Shown here piece after piece: positions 44,370 through 54,454 of a stretch of 64,000 nucleotides of DNA. The notes under the pieces were generated by a model. It was not told the origin of the DNA, made no database searches, and saw nothing but the letters and a program-made list of their open reading frames with translations. The stretch covers positions 1 to 64,000 of the forward strand of contig NZ_JAQWXX010000027.1 in assembly GCF_029254265.1 (NCBI RefSeq), read 5' to 3'. The DNA comes from Algoriphagus sp. (lineage in GTDB: Bacteria > Bacteroidota > Bacteroidia > Cytophagales > Cyclobacteriaceae). The translations under genes were made by a program, and so were the position numbers. Position 1 is the stretch's first letter. Every line of letters begins with the position of its first letter.

Positions 44370-46496
44370 TCAATTCACTAAGATTTCATCCACAAAAACC
44401 CATCCTTTAGATCCTGCACCCGGATGCCACTTTGGTAAAGATGCAATGGGATAAAGCTTAATTCGTATTGCTTCATATTCAACTTTAGAAATATCATATT
44501 GAAGCATTCTAGATCTTGGTAATTCCACTTTCTGGGATTGCTCAGGTACTTCATTTATAATAGTAGTCCAAGCTCCGTTTTTAAAACCTTTTATTTCTAC
44601 AGAAGCAGGAGGGAATATATATGCTCCTTCATGGTAGAGCAACCCAATCACCAATTCAGAATAGTTAACATCTGAATTCAGCGTCATTTCAAGTTCCAAA
44701 GCTTCATCTTGGAAACCAAGCCATTCTCCGGTAGTATGATTGTTTTGACCCTTGATTTGATCGAATAGTGTAGCAGCACCATTAGCTTTATACTGTTTGT
44801 TTGGAGTGCTTAGTAATTTGTATTCGGTAGGCGTCAGTCCCGATTTAAGAAATTGAAAATTGGCTTCAGGAGATCCAATCCAGTCTTTTGCAAATACTTT
44901 GGTGCGGAAAGTACTTGTCTTTTTTATCCAAATTGGTTCTTTATAAACTTCACTAGTTAAGCTATCTGGTTCTGATCCATCGAGTGTGTAGCGAATCTCA
45001 ACTGTTTTGATAGGGTGAGTAATAACCACTTCCATACTATCTCTAAACATCATTTTGTCAAAACTCACCTTTGGGGAATTCAAAGGATAAATAGTGCTAC
45101 TGCCGTCAAATCCAAAGTCAATTTCTGTATTTACTAACTTAGATTTTAAGCTGCTTTGATCTGATGAGGACAGTCCAGTCTGCCATAAATAGAGACTGAT
45201 GAGCTGATCCATTTCACCCAATGATCTCAAAGCATCTGAATCGATTTTGTTGCCTGAAAGTGCTAAATGCTTCAATGTTTTGATTAAAGCTAAAACTTCT
45301 ATCTGCTTAGAATCCAGATCTGTAAAATTAGCTTGAACTTCCTCTAAATGACTTAATTCTTTTAAAACAGAAAGATCTGCACCTGCCAAAGGCATTTTGT
45401 TCAAATTGAGTTTAACTACTTGGTCTTTTATTTTTTTAAGATCATTTAGTGAAGCGGGATCAAAAGCGGCAATCCCAAAATAGGAAACTTCCAATGCAGG
45501 AGACTCAGGATAGATTGCTTCGACTTTTCGGAAGAAATTATTTAACTCTTTTATATCTGAATAATCAGCCGATTCGAACGTATAGGTTTTCTTTGAGTCA
45601 AATTTTTTAGATGCTAAAACAAAAAGTTTATTCTCCGGAGCAATTTCCACCACTTTTTGTTCGAATGAAGCCCCATTTGCAACCCATTCTGTTAATATTT
45701 CTAACTCTTCTTCGGTAAGTTGGGCCTTGTTCTTTGGAGGCATATGCTTCTTTTCCTCCATTGGAAGATCTATTCGCTGGATTAAAAGTGAATTTTTAAA
45801 ATCTCCTGCTAAAACAAATGGTCCGGATTTTCCTCCTTTTTGTAATCCCTCGATATGATCCATCCGAAGTTCTCCTTTGATTTTCCCTTCTTTATGGCAA
45901 CTCATACACTTGTTCTCTAAAATTGGCAGTACCATATCATTGAAAACTTCTGCTTCTGCCAGCGGAGTGATTTCAGCTTCTTTTTCTTGAATAGGTGCCA
46001 ATAGGAAGTCTTGGCCATGAGTAATGTTAGCTCCCCAATGCCCCGTAGCTGTTATTCCAGCAGCAAGCAAAAGACTGATTGGTTTCAGGACTTTTTTTGG
46101 TTGATCTCTAAAAAAATATAAACCCGTACATAAATAAAACACAGCAACTCCCGACCATTGATGCCAAAGGATTGCGTCTCCATCATAATCTTCTCTGGCC
46201 AAAATTAAACCTGCGACAACTGTAAGCCCCGCGAAATTACAACCAGCTAGTAATGCTAAATCTCCAATTTTTTTGAAATCTGGTTTTTGGTCAACTTCTG
46301 GTATCCAAGTAAATAAAAGACCTAAAAGTAGCAGAACGATAGGAAAATGAAGAAGTAGCGGATGGCTTCTCCCAATCACTTGAACCCAATCTGGAAGTAA
46401 TAACCGATCTGCACCCAACGCTAAAACAAGGACTAACCCAACCCAAATAAAAAGGACATTCTCAAGAAGAGATTTTAGAGATAGAGATTTGAGCAT
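44370..46496 (-). CDS. DUF2231 / PSCyt1-type cytochrome / Fn3-associated-domain protein
   Basis: A 708-residue membrane-anchored protein. The N-terminal 165 residues hold four hydrophobic helices (DUF2231-like). Next is a planctomycete-cytochrome C (PSCyt1) domain with the haem motif NKCMSCHKEGK and a distal Met in KHMPPKNK. A leucine-rich stretch follows (about 330-450), then a chitobiase-C/Fn3-associated domain (VEIRYTLDGSEPDS). The C-terminus is beta-sandwich-like and may bind carbohydrate. It lies 6 nt after the DUF1501 gene. The mixture of haem and sugar-binding domains suggests an extracytoplasmic redox step on a carbohydrate (inference). Confidence 0.82.
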   Translation of the reverse strand: MLKSLSLKSLLENVLFIWVGLVLVLALGADRLLLPDWVQVIGRSHPLLLHFPIVLLLLGLLFTWIPEVDQKPDFKKIGDLALLAGCNFAGLTVVAGLILAREDYDGDAILWHQWSGVAVFYLCTGLYFFRDQPKKVLKPISLLLAAGITATGHWGANITHGQDFLLAPIQEKEAEITPLAEAEVFNDMVLPILENKCMSCHKEGKIKGELRMDHIEGLQKGGKSGPFVLAGDFKNSLLIQRIDLPMEEKKHMPPKNKAQLTEEELEILTEWVANGASFEQKVVEIAPENKLFVLASKKFDSKKTYTFESADYSDIKELNNFFRKVEAIYPESPALEVSYFGIAAFDPASLNDLKKIKDQVVKLNLNKMPLAGADLSVLKELSHLEEVQANFTDLDSKQIEVLALIKTLKHLALSGNKIDSDALRSLGEMDQLISLYLWQTGLSSSDQSSLKSKLVNTEIDFGFDGSSTIYPLNSPKVSFDKMMFRDSMEVVITHPIKTVEIRYTLDGSEPDSLTSEVYKEPIWIKKTSTFRTKVFAKDWIGSPEANFQFLKSGLTPTEYKLLSTPNKQYKANGAATLFDQIKGQNNHTTGEWLGFQDEALELEMTLNSDVNYSELVIGLLYHEGAYIFPPASVEIKGFKNGAWTTIINEVPEQSQKVELPRSRMLQYDISKVEYEAIRIKLYPIASLPKWHPGAGSKGWVFVDEILVN

Positions 46497-46502
46497 GGAT
46501 TT

Positions 46503-47957
46503 CTAGGCAATAATATCTTTAACAACCTTTCCTGATACGTCGGTCAATCGGTAGCGCCTTCCCAGATGTTTATAAGTCATTCGCTCATGATCTATTCCCA
46601 TCAAATTCATTACGGTGGCTTGGAAATCGTGTACATGAACAGGGTTTTCTGCAATGTTGTAGCCGAATTCATCTGTCTCTCCGTAGACCATTCCTGATTT
46701 TACACCGCCACCAGCCATCCAAATTGAAAATGCTCTAGGGTGATGATCACGTCCATAATTGTCAGCTAGAATTTTTCCCTGACAATAATTTGTTCGACCA
46801 AATTCTCCTCCCCAAATCACTAAAGTTTCATCCAGTAATCCACGTTGCTTTAAGTCAGTAATCAAAGCCGCTGATGCCTGATCGACATCTTGGGCTTGAA
46901 GGGCCATTTCATTTGGAAGATTTCCGTGCTGGTCCCAGCCTTGATGGTAAAGCTGTACGAATCGTACGCCACTTTCTGAAAGCTTCCTTGCTAAAAGACA
47001 ATTTGCTGCATAAGTGCCTGGAACGAGGCAATCTGGGCCATAAAGTTTGATGATGCTATCTGGTTCTTTTGAAACGTCTGTCATTTCAGGGACAGCAGTT
47101 TGCATGCGGAAAGCCATTTCATATTGCTGAACTTTTGCGGTAATCTCAGGGTCATTGAATTCCCGATAGCTCAGATCGTTCATTGCAGCGATTTGATCAA
47201 GCATTTTTCGGCGTTCATCCCGACTCATTTTATCAGGATCTTTTAAATAGAGCACCGGATCCTCAGAATTTGAAAACTGAACACCCTGATGTGTTGCGTC
47301 TAAAAATCCATTACTCCAAAGTTTGGAATAAACACCTTGCCCATTTCCTCTTCCTCGACTCAGCAAAACGCAAAATGCAGGCAGATTGCTGTTTTCGCTT
47401 CCTAAACCATAACTCAACCAACTTCCCATGCTTGGTCTATTTCCAACTTGTGCTCCCGTCTGGAAAAAAGTCAAGGCTGGATCGTGATTAATAGCTTCTG
47501 TATGCATGGATTTGATGATGCAAATATCATCCACGATTTTTGAAGTATGTGGGAAAATTGATGAAATCCAAGCTCTGGATTGTCCGTATTGTTGAAATGG
47601 AAAATAGGAACCAACCAAGGGGAATGAAGTTTGACCAGCAGTCATTCCTGTTAATCTTTGCCCTCCTCGAATAGATTCTGGAAGTTCTTTCCCCATTTGC
47701 TGATTAAGCAATGGCTTGTAGTCAAAGGTTTCTAATTGACTCGGAGCTCCATTCTGAAATAGGTAAATGACTCTCTTTGCCTTTGGAGCAAAATGAGGCA
47801 AAGCATTCATAAGATCTTCCTCGGCGGATTCTTTTCCCGAAAACAAATCCGGAATCAGCAAGGAACCCAAAGCAGCACTTCCTACTCCCAAACTTAATCT
47901 GGATAGAAATTTTCGCCGGTTTAAATTTAACCCTTGTTCTAATTCTTCCTTTTCCAT
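46503..47957 (-). CDS. DUF1501 family protein (sulfatase-like fold), Tat-exported
   Basis: A 484-residue protein with a Tat signal (NRRKFLSRLSLGVGS). The body matches DUF1501, related to the sulfatase/alkaline-phosphatase superfamily: KRVIYLFQNGAPSQLETFD near the start, HTEAINHDPALTFFQTG, LYHQGWDQHGNLPNEM and LVIWGGEFGRTNYCQG with WMAGGGVKSG. DUF1501 genes almost always occur beside DUF1549/DUF1553 cytochrome genes, as here (1-nt gap). Metal binding is likely; the reaction is unknown. Confidence 0.92.
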   Translation of the reverse strand: MEKEELEQGLNLNRRKFLSRLSLGVGSAALGSLLIPDLFSGKESAEEDLMNALPHFAPKAKRVIYLFQNGAPSQLETFDYKPLLNQQMGKELPESIRGGQRLTGMTAGQTSFPLVGSYFPFQQYGQSRAWISSIFPHTSKIVDDICIIKSMHTEAINHDPALTFFQTGAQVGNRPSMGSWLSYGLGSENSNLPAFCVLLSRGRGNGQGVYSKLWSNGFLDATHQGVQFSNSEDPVLYLKDPDKMSRDERRKMLDQIAAMNDLSYREFNDPEITAKVQQYEMAFRMQTAVPEMTDVSKEPDSIIKLYGPDCLVPGTYAANCLLARKLSESGVRFVQLYHQGWDQHGNLPNEMALQAQDVDQASAALITDLKQRGLLDETLVIWGGEFGRTNYCQGKILADNYGRDHHPRAFSIWMAGGGVKSGMVYGETDEFGYNIAENPVHVHDFQATVMNLMGIDHERMTYKHLGRRYRLTDVSGKVVKDIIA

Positions 47958-47958
47958 A

Positions 47959-50274
47959 TTAAATTTTGGTAATCGTTTCTTCTAAATTATAAATACTAAC
48001 TATGACCTGCATCAAAGCGGCTGTCTCGGCATTTACTGCGGACTCCTCAAGTGGATATTCTCCTACTTCGAGAGTAGGTCTTATTTGCTTTTCATCTGAT
48101 TGAAATCGCTCCAACTGATCTTCATAGTATTCCAGTAATAGTTGATGTTCTTTTGAACTCATTTCTCTACTGACGATCCTTAGAAAAGCTTGGTCAATTG
48201 ACTTTTCTGCGTCCATCTCCTTGAGTAGGGATGAAGCTAGTACTCTTGATGCCTCCAATACCATCGGGTCATTCATCATTACCAAAGCTTGGAGTGGGGT
48301 ATTAGTCCTGTTTCTGGAGATTTCGCATCGATCACGGTTACTGCCATCAAAAATGATGGCTTTGGGAGGCGGGACAGTTAGTTTGATGAAATTATAAATT
48401 CCTCTACGGTACAGATCACTTCCTTTGTCTTGTACATAAGTTGCAAGGACACCTCGACCTGAAGTAGCAGATTCCCAGATTCCTTCTGGTTGGTAAGGTT
48501 TTACACTTGGTCCCCCGATTTTTTGGTGGAGCAATCCACTACTAGCCAAAACCAAATCCTGTATGTTTTCAGCAGGTAACCGAAGCCTAGGCGCTCTTGC
48601 TAAATAAACATTCTCTGGATCGATATTTAGATGATTATCTGTGATTTTTGCTGATTGACGATAGGTAGACGACATTAAAATCTGTTTGATTAATCGCTTG
48701 ATATCCCAACCATTTTCCATAAAATCTACTGCCAACCAGTCCAAAAGTTCAGGATGACTAGGCAGATCTCCTTGCATCCCAAAATCTCCAGCAGATTTTA
48801 CAATGCCCGTTCCAAACAATTCTTGCCAGATTAGATTAACAAAAACGCGGGAGGTAAGTGGGTTGTCAGGGTCTGTAATCCATTTAGCAAGTCCAAGACG
48901 ATTTTTTTCTAAGTCCTGAGAAAAAGGCAAGATGGATTTAGGGGTGCCGGGATCCACTGCAACAGTAGGTGCATCGTAAACCCCTCTGTCCAGAATGAAA
49001 GTGGTTCTGCTTTCTTCACCATCCAATTCATCCATAACAGATACGCTTAATTTGGTGGTGTCTTTATGATTGATAAAACTCATCACCCCACTCAAATCCT
49101 CCTGATCTACCCAAAGGATCGGGGTCTTGGCAGGTTTGGAAATACTTACATCTCCTTCATATCCTTTTTCGGGACTGTTGTTGAAAAAGGCATAAAATTG
49201 ATAATATTCTTTTTGGGAAAAGGGATCGTATTTATGATCATGGCACTGTGCACATTCCATCGTGATGCCAAGTAGCCCTTTACTGATCGTATTTGTTTTA
49301 TCCAGGACATATTCAACTCTGTATTCCTCATCTATTACGCCACCTTCTTCTGTGTATTTGTGATTTCTATTGAATGCGGTTGCTAAAATTTGCTCCTTAT
49401 TCGCATTTGGCATTAAGTCTCCAGCAAGTTGCCAAGTAATAAATTCGTCGTAGGGTAGGTTTTGGTTAAATGCATGAATCACCCAGTCTCGATAGGGCCA
49501 CTGCGTACGGATATTGTCATCTTGGTACCCATAACTATCAGCGTAGCGAGAAATATCCATCCAAAGCACTCCAAGTTTCTCACCGAAGGTGGGCTCATTC
49601 AATAGTCCATCAACTAAATCTTCATAGGAGCTTTCTCCGCTGAAATCTCCAAATCTATGCAATAATTCCGGGCTGGGAGGGAGGCCTGTGAGATCTAGGC
49701 TAACTCGTTTAATGAGTTCATTAGGTTTTGCTTCGGGATTAGGCTGAAGCCCTTTTTCGACTATTTTCTTATAGGTAAAGAAATCGATCTCATTTGTTCC
49801 CCATTTTTTATTTTTGGGTACTTCAGTCTTTTTTGGTTTTACAAAAGCCCAATGAGGTTCATATTTAGCTCCTTGCTCAATCCAAGTTTTGATCAAAGCT
49901 ATCTCACCCTCAGAAAGTGAAAGGTTAGATTCTGGTGGCGGCATCAACTCTCCTGGATCTTCTGAAATAATCCTATGGTAGAGTATCGACTCCTCTAAAT
50001 TGCCGGAAACCAAAGCAAACTTACCTTTGGATTCTTTAAGAGCTGCAAATGCTCCTTCTTCTGTATCTAATCTAAGGTCTGATTCACGTTTGTTTGCGTC
50101 GGGACCGTGACAGGCAAAGCACTTGTCAGAAAGAATTGGTCTAATGTGAAAATTATAACTGATTTGCTCTCCATTACTTAACTCAATGGAATCTGCTTGC
50201 TTTGTGGTGCAGTTCCAAGCGCATAATGTAATAATCAGTAAAAAAAAAGATTCGATTTTGAGAAGTGATTTCAT
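47959..50274 (-). CDS. PSD1 / planctomycete cytochrome C protein (DUF1549, DUF1553)
   Basis: A 771-residue exported protein with an N-terminal signal and probable lipid anchor (Cys22, lipobox imperfect, AWNC). The PSCyt1 domain has SDKCFACHGPDANKRESDL and a distal MPPPES. DUF1549 (about 150-370) has KRVSLDLTGLPPSPE and a second CXXCH, TMECAQCHDHKYDPF. DUF1553 (about 440-720) has RVFVNLIWQELFGTGIV and NRTNTPLQALVMMNDP. It is the first gene of the four-gene operon. Such proteins are very abundant in Planctomycetes; their reaction is unproven. Confidence 0.93.
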   Translation of the reverse strand: MKSLLKIESFFLLIITLCAWNCTTKQADSIELSNGEQISYNFHIRPILSDKCFACHGPDANKRESDLRLDTEEGAFAALKESKGKFALVSGNLEESILYHRIISEDPGELMPPPESNLSLSEGEIALIKTWIEQGAKYEPHWAFVKPKKTEVPKNKKWGTNEIDFFTYKKIVEKGLQPNPEAKPNELIKRVSLDLTGLPPSPELLHRFGDFSGESSYEDLVDGLLNEPTFGEKLGVLWMDISRYADSYGYQDDNIRTQWPYRDWVIHAFNQNLPYDEFITWQLAGDLMPNANKEQILATAFNRNHKYTEEGGVIDEEYRVEYVLDKTNTISKGLLGITMECAQCHDHKYDPFSQKEYYQFYAFFNNSPEKGYEGDVSISKPAKTPILWVDQEDLSGVMSFINHKDTTKLSVSVMDELDGEESRTTFILDRGVYDAPTVAVDPGTPKSILPFSQDLEKNRLGLAKWITDPDNPLTSRVFVNLIWQELFGTGIVKSAGDFGMQGDLPSHPELLDWLAVDFMENGWDIKRLIKQILMSSTYRQSAKITDNHLNIDPENVYLARAPRLRLPAENIQDLVLASSGLLHQKIGGPSVKPYQPEGIWESATSGRGVLATYVQDKGSDLYRRGIYNFIKLTVPPPKAIIFDGSNRDRCEISRNRTNTPLQALVMMNDPMVLEASRVLASSLLKEMDAEKSIDQAFLRIVSREMSSKEHQLLLEYYEDQLERFQSDEKQIRPTLEVGEYPLEESAVNAETAALMQVIVSIYNLEETITKI

Positions 50275-50461
50275 TTACAGCAATGGAAATAGAATACAAA
50301 ATATAGGGATATTTGCATTTACTTCCATCATGGATTATTGAAAAATTAAACGAAGTCTTACTTGTAAGTCAATTTTTTTTGAAAATAAAAAAATAAACTT
50401 TCATTGTTCTTTTCCAGAATATCAAAAAGTGATTTAGGTTTTCGACAAAAATAATGGTAAG

Positions 50462-50493
50462 AAAAAAGCCAGCTGTTATCGCAGCTGGCTTTT
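50462..50493 (-). terminator. Intrinsic terminator of the fabH-efp-accB-accC unit
   Basis: A perfect 12-bp stem (50464-50475 with 50482-50493) around TTATCG is followed on the minus strand by a T-run. It lies 3 bases past the accC stop codon. Confidence 0.9.
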
Positions 50494-50496
50494 GAT

Positions 50497-51846
50497 TTAC
50501 TTTTTGATTACTGAAAAATCGAAGTCTTCCAGAAATTTTGTAGTGAAGTCCCCTTCAATAAACTTCTTATCATTTAAGAGTGCAATGTGAAAAGGGATAG
50601 TTGTTTTAATTCCATCAATTACAAATTCTTCAAGAGCTCTTTTCATCCGTACAATGACTTCATCTCTGGATTGACCACTTACAATTAGTTTGGCAATCAT
50701 TGAGTCATAATTCGGAGGGATCACATAGCCTGCATAAACGTGAGAATCTATTCTAACACCTCTTCCTCCCGGAATGTGTAAGTTTTGGATCTTACCTGGA
50801 CTTGGTCTGAAACCATGAGCAGGATCTTCGGCATTGATTCTACATTCCATCGCATATAGCTTTGGATAATAGTTTCTTCCACTTATCGGTTCACCTGCAG
50901 CTACTTTGATCTGTTCTTTAATAAGGTCAAAATCAGTTACCTCTTCAGTAATAGGATGTTCTACCTGAATTCGGGTATTCATCTCCATGAAATAGAAATT
51001 TCTGTTTTTGTCTACTAGAAATTCTATCGTACCAGCACCTTCATATTTGATAGCTTCTGCACCTTTGATAGCTGCTTTTCCCATAGCCTCACGAAGGTCA
51101 TCCGTAATAAAAGGTGAAGGGGTTTCTTCTACTAGCTTCTGGTGTCTTCTCTGAATTGAGCAATCTCGCTCTGAAAGATGACAAGCTTTACCAGTGCTGT
51201 CTCCAATGATTTGGATTTCTATATGTCTTGGTTCCTCTACATATTTTTCCAGATACAAGCCGTCGTTTCCGAAAGCGGCACCAGATTCCATACGAGCATC
51301 ATCCCAAGCTTTTTTAAATTCCTTTTCTTCCCGTACGATTCGCATTCCTCGTCCACCACCTCCGGCGGTAGCCTTCAAAATGATTGGATAACCCATTTCC
51401 TTGGCAATCTTTACGCCATCTTCAATGGAGCTTAAAAGTCCTTCGGAGCCTGGGATTGTAGGGACGCCTGCCGCTTTCATGGTTGCCTTAGCCGTAGCCT
51501 TGTCACCCATTTTGTCAATCATGTCAGCACTTGCACCTATGAATTTGATTCCGTATTCATCACAGATTTTTGAAAATTCTGCATTTTCAGAAAGGAAACC
51601 GTATCCTGGATGAATCGCATCTGCATTAGTGATTTCAGCAGCAGCAATTATTCTTGGAATGTTTAAGTAAGATTCTTTACTTGGGGCAGGACCGATGCAA
51701 ACAGCTTCATCTGCAAAGCGAACGTGTAAGCTGTCTTTATCCACTGTTGAATAAACAGCCACAGTTTTAATCCCCATTTCCTTACAGGTACGGATGATTC
51801 GAAGGGCTATTTCTCCTCTATTAGCTATTAATATTTTTGAAAACAC
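50497..51846 (-). CDS. accC: Acetyl-CoA carboxylase, biotin carboxylase subunit
   Basis: ATP-grasp enzyme (449 residues) that carboxylates biotin on AccB with bicarbonate, the first step of malonyl-CoA synthesis. The N-terminus [17 protein letters not shown], the glycine-rich ATP loop [14 protein letters not shown], and the [20 protein letters not shown] active-site segment are intact. Length is as usual. It follows accB by 20 nt and ends the transcription unit. A 2-oxoacid or other carboxylase role is less likely because of the accB partner. Confidence 0.97.
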   Translation of the reverse strand: MFSKILIANRGEIALRIIRTCKEMGIKTVAVYSTVDKDSLHVRFADEAVCIGPAPSKESYLNIPRIIAAAEITNADAIHPGYGFLSENAEFSKICDEYGIKFIGASADMIDKMGDKATAKATMKAAGVPTIPGSEGLLSSIEDGVKIAKEMGYPIILKATAGGGGRGMRIVREEKEFKKAWDDARMESGAAFGNDGLYLEKYVEEPRHIEIQIIGDSTGKACHLSERDCSIQRRHQKLVEETPSPFITDDLREAMGKAAIKGAEAIKYEGAGTIEFLVDKNRNFYFMEMNTRIQVEHPITEEVTDFDLIKEQIKVAAGEPISGRNYYPKLYAMECRINAEDPAHGFRPSPGKIQNLHIPGGRGVRIDSHVYAGYVIPPNYDSMIAKLIVSGQSRDEVIVRMKRALEEFVIDGIKTTIPFHIALLNDKKFIEGDFTTKFLEDFDFSVIKK

Positions 51847-51866
51847 AAGTCTTATTTTTTAGAAAA

Positions 51867-52340
51867 TTATCCCGCTGGGTCAACAAGAAACAAAGGTTGG
51901 TCATATTCTACTGGTGTAGAATTAGAAACGAGGATTTTTACGATTTTTCCTGAAATCTCAGCTTCAATCTCATTGAATAGTTTCATCGCCTCGATAATAC
52001 AAACTGTCTGACCTGCTTTGATTACATCTCCTTCATTGACAAACGCTGGAGAATCCGGGTTTGGAGTCATGTAGAAAGTACCAATCATTGGTGATTTGAT
52101 TTCAACCAAATTGGAAGGAGTAGCAGCAGGTGCTGCTGGTGTTGCAGGCTGAGGTGTAGTAGCGGCAGCAGGAATAGCGGTCACAGGAGCAGGCGCTGGG
52201 GCTGATTCTACATATCTTGTACCGGATTGATCCGCGTATTTCTTAATAGAAAGTTCAAACTCATCCGTCTTTATTTTGACTTCGGCAAGGCCCGAATTGG
52301 ATATATAATCGATTAATTCTTGAATCTCTTTAGCTTTCAT
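51867..52340 (-). CDS. accB: Acetyl-CoA carboxylase, biotin carboxyl carrier protein
   Basis: A 157-residue carrier. Residues about 1-35 form the N-terminal helical part, about 40-75 an Ala/Pro-rich flexible linker, and about 80-157 the biotinyl domain, with the biotinylated Lys in [10 protein letters not shown]. It cooperates with AccC (next gene) and the carboxyltransferase (not in the window). Confidence 0.96.
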   Translation of the reverse strand: MKAKEIQELIDYISNSGLAEVKIKTDEFELSIKKYADQSGTRYVESAPAPAPVTAIPAAATTPQPATPAAPAATPSNLVEIKSPMIGTFYMTPNPDSPAFVNEGDVIKAGQTVCIIEAMKLFNEIEAEISGKIVKILVSNSTPVEYDQPLFLVDPAG

Positions 52341-52432
52341 AAGTTTGTTTTTTTTATTGCCAAAGGCAAAATTAGGTTGGGTTTAAAACGTCAAAGCTGT
52401 GTAATTTACATTAAATAGACAGCTTTTCTAGC

Positions 52433-52996
52433 TTATTTAACTCTCTCGGAGTACGATCCGTCTCTAGTATCTACTTTAATCATGATGTCTTGCTCAACGA
52501 ATAAAGGCACCATTACCGTTGCCCCTGTTTCCACAATTGCAGGCTTCAATGCATTTGTTGCAGTGTCACCTTTAATTCCCGGTTCGGTATAAGTGATCAT
52601 CAATTCTACGAAAGGAGGAAGTTCAACTGAAAGAGGAGTTTCTGTTTCGTCGTGGATCAAAATATCTACAAACTGACCATCTTTTAAGAGGTTTGCTCTT
52701 TCAATCAATTTTTCTTCGATAGAGATTTGCTCAAAAGTATTCATGTCCATGAAATTATACCCAAGGTCATCTTTATAAAGAAATTGATGCGGTCTTTTTT
52801 CGACTCGAGCTGTTTCTACTTTTTCGCCGGCATTGAAGGTTTTCTCCAAGGTCTTTCCGCTTGTAAGTCCTTTTAATTTTGTTCGAACAAAAGCTGCTCC
52901 TTTACCTGGTTTGACATGCTGAAACTCCACAATAGTGAAGATATCGTTGTTCATAACCAGACATAGTCCATTTTTAAAATCTGCAGTACTTGCCAT
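52433..52996 (-). CDS. efp: Elongation factor P
   Basis: A 187-residue three-domain factor that relieves ribosome stalling at proline runs. The tip loop of domain I reads VKPGKGAAF, with K32 at the position that is modified in other bacteria. The C-terminal [12 protein letters not shown] is the family signature. The gene is within the fabH-accC unit, 18 nt after fabH and 92 nt before accB. No modification enzyme gene is nearby. Confidence 0.97.
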   Translation of the reverse strand: MASTADFKNGLCLVMNNDIFTIVEFQHVKPGKGAAFVRTKLKGLTSGKTLEKTFNAGEKVETARVEKRPHQFLYKDDLGYNFMDMNTFEQISIEEKLIERANLLKDGQFVDILIHDETETPLSVELPPFVELMITYTEPGIKGDTATNALKPAIVETGATVMVPLFVEQDIMIKVDTRDGSYSERVK

Positions 52997-53014
52997 ATTT
53001 TTATTCTTAGTTGA

Positions 53015-54013
53015 TTATTTGGGGTCGTAAGCCCATTTTAAATAGATCGCTCCCCAAGTGAAGCCACCTCCAAACGCTGCCAATATTAAATTATCTCCTT
53101 TTTTCAGTTGCTTTTCGTAATCCCATAGACAAAGTGGAATGGTAGCAGCTGTGGTGTTTCCATATTTTTCAATGTTCATCATAACCTTCTCTGGTCCGAT
53201 TCCCATTCGATTTGCGGTGGCGTCAATGATTCTTTTATTGGCCTGATGAGGAACTAGCCAAGCGATATCTTCACCTTGGAGTCCATTTCTTTCCATCACT
53301 TTTGCACTTACATCAGCCATGTTGGTCACTGCAAATTTAAAAACAGTGGAACCTTCTTGATAAGCAAAATGCTCCTTAGCCATTACTGTATCGACAGTTG
53401 CAGGTCTGGCACTTCCTCCGGCCTTCATGTGAAGGTAAGGTGCTCCAGATCCATCTGATCTCAAAATGGTATCCATTATACCAATATCCTCAGTAGTTGG
53501 CTCAAGTAAAACTGCACCAGCTCCATCTCCAAATAGAATACATGTAGTGCGATCTGTATAATCGACGATGGAAGACATTTTATCAGCACCAACCACAATA
53601 ACTTTCTTGTGAGTACCAGTCTGAATGTATTGACTGCCCATATTTAAGGCAAAAAGAAATCCTGAACAAGCCGCCCCAACATCAAAGCTATAGCTATTTT
53701 TAGCGCCTACTTTGTCCGCAATTATATTCCCCGTAGCTGGAAAGGGCATGTCTGGAGTTACTGTAGCGCAGATAATCAAATCAATGTCTAAAGGATCTGT
53801 ACCTGTCTTTTCTAAAAGTCCTTTGACTGCAGCAGCGCCCATTACTGAACTCCCCTGATCTTCTCCTTTTAAAATTCTTCTTTCTTTGATTCCTGTTCTA
53901 GAGACAATCCACTCGTCATTAGTTTCTACGAGTTTTTCTAATTCTTTATTTGTCAAGATGTAGTCCGGAACATAGCCTTGGATTCCGGTAATCATAGCTC
54001 TGATTTTATCCAT
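53015..54013 (-). CDS. fabH: 3-oxoacyl-ACP synthase III
   Basis: Condenses acetyl-CoA (or a branched starter) with malonyl-ACP to begin fatty-acid synthesis. The 332-residue thiolase-fold protein has the catalytic Cys in [13 protein letters not shown], the His in [11 protein letters not shown] and the Asn in [12 protein letters not shown]. It is the first gene of a unit with its own consensus promoter (54098-54129). plsX, often found just before fabH, is absent here. Confidence 0.97.
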   Translation of the reverse strand: MDKIRAMITGIQGYVPDYILTNKELEKLVETNDEWIVSRTGIKERRILKGEDQGSSVMGAAAVKGLLEKTGTDPLDIDLIICATVTPDMPFPATGNIIADKVGAKNSYSFDVGAACSGFLFALNMGSQYIQTGTHKKVIVVGADKMSSIVDYTDRTTCILFGDGAGAVLLEPTTEDIGIMDTILRSDGSGAPYLHMKAGGSARPATVDTVMAKEHFAYQEGSTVFKFAVTNMADVSAKVMERNGLQGEDIAWLVPHQANKRIIDATANRMGIGPEKVMMNIEKYGNTTAATIPLCLWDYEKQLKKGDNLILAAFGGGFTWGAIYLKWAYDPK

Positions 54014-54097
54014 TTTGGAGGGTTTAAGCTAATTTGAATCCAATCGGGATTCAGCAGTAACTGGGTTTTAGGAATGAGTTTTATCCTGTAAGGAAGG

Positions 54098-54129
54098 CAA
54101 AAATATTATAATTGTCAGTCTCAACCAAA
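54098..54129 (-). promoter_or_regulatory. Consensus Bacteroidota promoter of fabH
   Basis: On the minus strand, TTTG (54126-54129), a 20-base spacer and TATTTTTG (54098-54105) match the phylum consensus exactly. The expected start lies about 80 nt before the fabH ATG, leaving a leader with a small GAATCC/GGATTC hairpin. Confidence 0.75.
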
Positions 54130-54192
54130 ACAATTCCTTAACATAACATTGGTAAAAACCTTCAAAGGCTGTAGAATGTGATTTTAACTAAC

Positions 54193-54223
54193 AAAAAAAT
54201 CCATTCGGTGGGGCCGAATGGAT
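54193..54223 (-). terminator. Intrinsic terminator after rpmF
   Basis: A perfect 10-bp stem (54199-54208 with 54214-54223) is followed on the minus strand by a T-run (plus-strand A 54193-54198). It separates the pdxA/DUF177/rpmF genes from fabH and fits the separate fabH promoter. Confidence 0.9.
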
Positions 54224-54245
54224 CTTAGTTTGTTTTGGATTTGGA

Positions 54246-54437
54246 TTAAGCCAAAATCTCTTTTTCGATGATTACTTGTCCTTTGTAGTACAACTTGCCA
54301 TCCAACCAGAATGCTCTGTGTGGTAAGTGCATTTCACCAGTAGTTTGACATTTAGCCAAGCCAGGAGCTTCTAACTTGTAGTGAGTTCTTCTTTTATCTC
54401 TTCTGGTTTTCGAAATTTTTCGTTTAGGATGTGCCAT
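54246..54437 (-). CDS. rpmF: 50S ribosomal protein L32
   Basis: A 63-residue, very basic protein starting [20 protein letters not shown], the L32 signature. It holds one cysteine only (in LAKCQTTGE), so it is a zinc-free form lacking the four-Cys ribbon. It lies 17 nt after the DUF177 gene, the usual pairing, and is followed by a terminator. Confidence 0.97.
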   Translation of the reverse strand: MAHPKRKISKTRRDKRRTHYKLEAPGLAKCQTTGEMHLPHRAFWLDGKLYYKGQVIIEKEILA

Positions 54438-54454
54438 TTTATGCGTGGTTTATG

